From assembly GCF_019038395.1 (NCBI RefSeq), contig NZ_JAGFXZ010000009.1:1-64000 (forward strand): a DNA stretch of 64,000 nt. The letters run 5' to 3'. The DNA is from Acinetobacter sp. BY419. Lineage in GTDB: Bacteria; Pseudomonadota; Gammaproteobacteria; Pseudomonadales; Moraxellaceae. Numbering within the stretch: the stretch's first letter is position 1; each line of letters opens with the position of its first letter. Below, piece after piece: positions 63,332 through 64,000 of the stretch. The notes under the pieces were generated by a model. The model searched no databases. It saw only the letters and a program-made list of their open reading frames with translations, and was not told the DNA's origin. Made by a program: the position numbers and the translations under genes.

Positions 63332-64000
63332 ATGCATCAGCTGCTCCAACGTACTACGGGGTTGGGTCAAATACAAAAAAAAACCCTCACTCTTTCAAGC
63401 TTTAACCTGTTGCTCTCCATTTGGCTGGGCCTGGTATTAAACTTTAATTTTTATCAGAAGATACATCAACTTACACCCTATACCAGCTTCAAATCAGGGG
63501 TGTTTTTGGCTGCTACAGTCCTGGTCATTATTGGCTTTTACAATCTGGTATTGCAGTGGCTGAACTGGAAATGGAATGCCAGGATACTGGCCAGTGTCCT
63601 GATCATTCTGGGCGGCTTTAGTGCCTATTTTGTCAATAGTCTAGGGGTCATCATCACCCCCGACCAGATCCAGAATATGTTGCAGACCGATGCACGTGAA
63701 GTCCGTGATCTCTGGTCAATGCGACTGGTCATCTGGACACTGGTGTTTGTGATTCTTCCCCTTTGCATAGTCTGGATACTTAAAATTCAACCTGCATCAT
63801 TAGGGCGTCAAGTGTTGCATAAAAGCCTCAGCAGTGTACTTTCAGCTGGCCTGATTCTGGGTTTATTATTCTGTTTCTATGTCGATTATGCAGCCATCTT
63901 CCGGGAGCATCGGGACCTCAAGGGTATGCTTTCCCCACAAAACAGTATTGCGTCTACTTTGTCTTATTATAAAAAGAAAGCACCTAAAATGAATTTACCT
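63332..64000 (+). CDS. eptA: Lipid A phosphoethanolamine transferase (5' part, runs off the window)
   Basis: The first 223 codons of an EptA/PmrC-type protein. Five hydrophobic segments (about 20-200) precede SLGVIITPDQIQNMLQTDAREVRDLWS, the periplasmic loop typical of the family, and the C-terminal sulfatase-like catalytic domain lies beyond the edge. It adds phosphoethanolamine to lipid A at the inner-membrane periplasmic face. No pmrAB regulator is visible on this side. Confidence 0.83.
   Translation, partial: MHQLLQRTTGLGQIQKKTLTLSSFNLLLSIWLGLVLNFNFYQKIHQLTPYTSFKSGVFLAATVLVIIGFYNLVLQWLNWKWNARILASVLIILGGFSAYFVNSLGVIITPDQIQNMLQTDAREVRDLWSMRLVIWTLVFVILPLCIVWILKIQPASLGRQVLHKSLSSVLSAGLILGLLFCFYVDYAAIFREHRDLKGMLSPQNSIASTLSYYKKKAPKMNLP

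Overview
The window looks like an environmental Acinetobacter chromosome. AT-rich intergenic DNA surrounds moderate-GC genes, and there are a DcaP-type porin, AAHS-family transporters and many CoA-thioester catabolic operons. An eptA/pmrC-type lipid A phosphoethanolamine transferase runs off the right edge. Species assignment is inferred from gene content only. There are no rRNA genes, tRNA genes, CRISPR arrays or transposase genes that I can support.

Layout. (1) 0.17-2.8 kb: a GAF-PAS-LOV-GGDEF-EAL cyclic di-GMP protein with an intact EAL domain, a degenerate GGDEF motif and a LOV-like domain keeping the photoactive cysteine. (2) 2.9-7 kb: leftward MFS transporter, DcaP-like porin and AAHS transporter. 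(3) 7.4-21.3 kb: rightward catabolic genes. These are enoyl-CoA hydratase, 3-hydroxyacyl-CoA dehydrogenase, 3-oxoadipyl-CoA-type thiolase, a PaaI-like thioesterase (leftward), class II aldolase, 2-hydroxyacid dehydrogenase, a frameshifted PaaG-like gene, nitronate monooxygenase-like flavoprotein, large acyl-CoA dehydrogenase, alpha/beta hydrolase, Baeyer-Villiger-type monooxygenase and acyl-CoA ligase. (4) 21.3-23.2 kb: a RES-Xre toxin-antitoxin pair plus a small ORF between related inverted hairpin repeats. (5) 23.2-31.6 kb: a SUGCT-like CoA-transferase and AAHS transporter, then a MarR regulator facing badH-badI-aliB-aliA (cyclohexanecarboxylate ring oxidation and cleavage). (6) 31.7-40.9 kb: a DJ-1/PfpI protein, then a LysR regulator facing mmsA-mmsB-acyl-CoA synthetase-acyl-CoA dehydrogenase-enoyl-CoA hydratase-HIBYL-CoA hydrolase (valine/isobutyrate catabolism). 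(7) 40.9-42.2 kb: two leftward genes, a 56-residue protein and a short-chain dehydrogenase. (8) 42.5-60.6 kb: a purine locus. It covers urate to glyoxylate plus urea (hpxO, uraH, uraD, puuE, alc, allA), with an NCS2 permease, a Tsx-like channel, two Rieske oxygenases, an HpxR-like LysR regulator, two broken deaminases and a BMP-type ABC transporter. (9) 61-64 kb: an HdhA-like dehydrogenase, a zinc alcohol dehydrogenase and partial eptA.

How the genes work together. Regions 3 and 5 appear to be one catabolic regulon: a 21-bp palindrome, TAATTyCG-N5-CGrAATTA, recurs in four promoter regions (7.19, 11.48, 15.20 and 24.57 kb). Together they could import an alicyclic or dicarboxylic acid, activate it to CoA, dehydrogenate, hydrate and cleave the ring, and finish by beta-oxidation. 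The exact substrate is not readable from sequence. Region 8 gives a complete urate-to-ureidoglycolate route, but no xanthine dehydrogenase is present here. The two Rieske oxygenases are the candidates for purine hydroxylation, by analogy with HpxD of Klebsiella.

Three genes carry single lesions: one-base deletions near 13480 and 53620, and an amber codon at 59423. They may be real pseudogenes or residual sequencing errors. Two of the three are the purine-locus deaminases.
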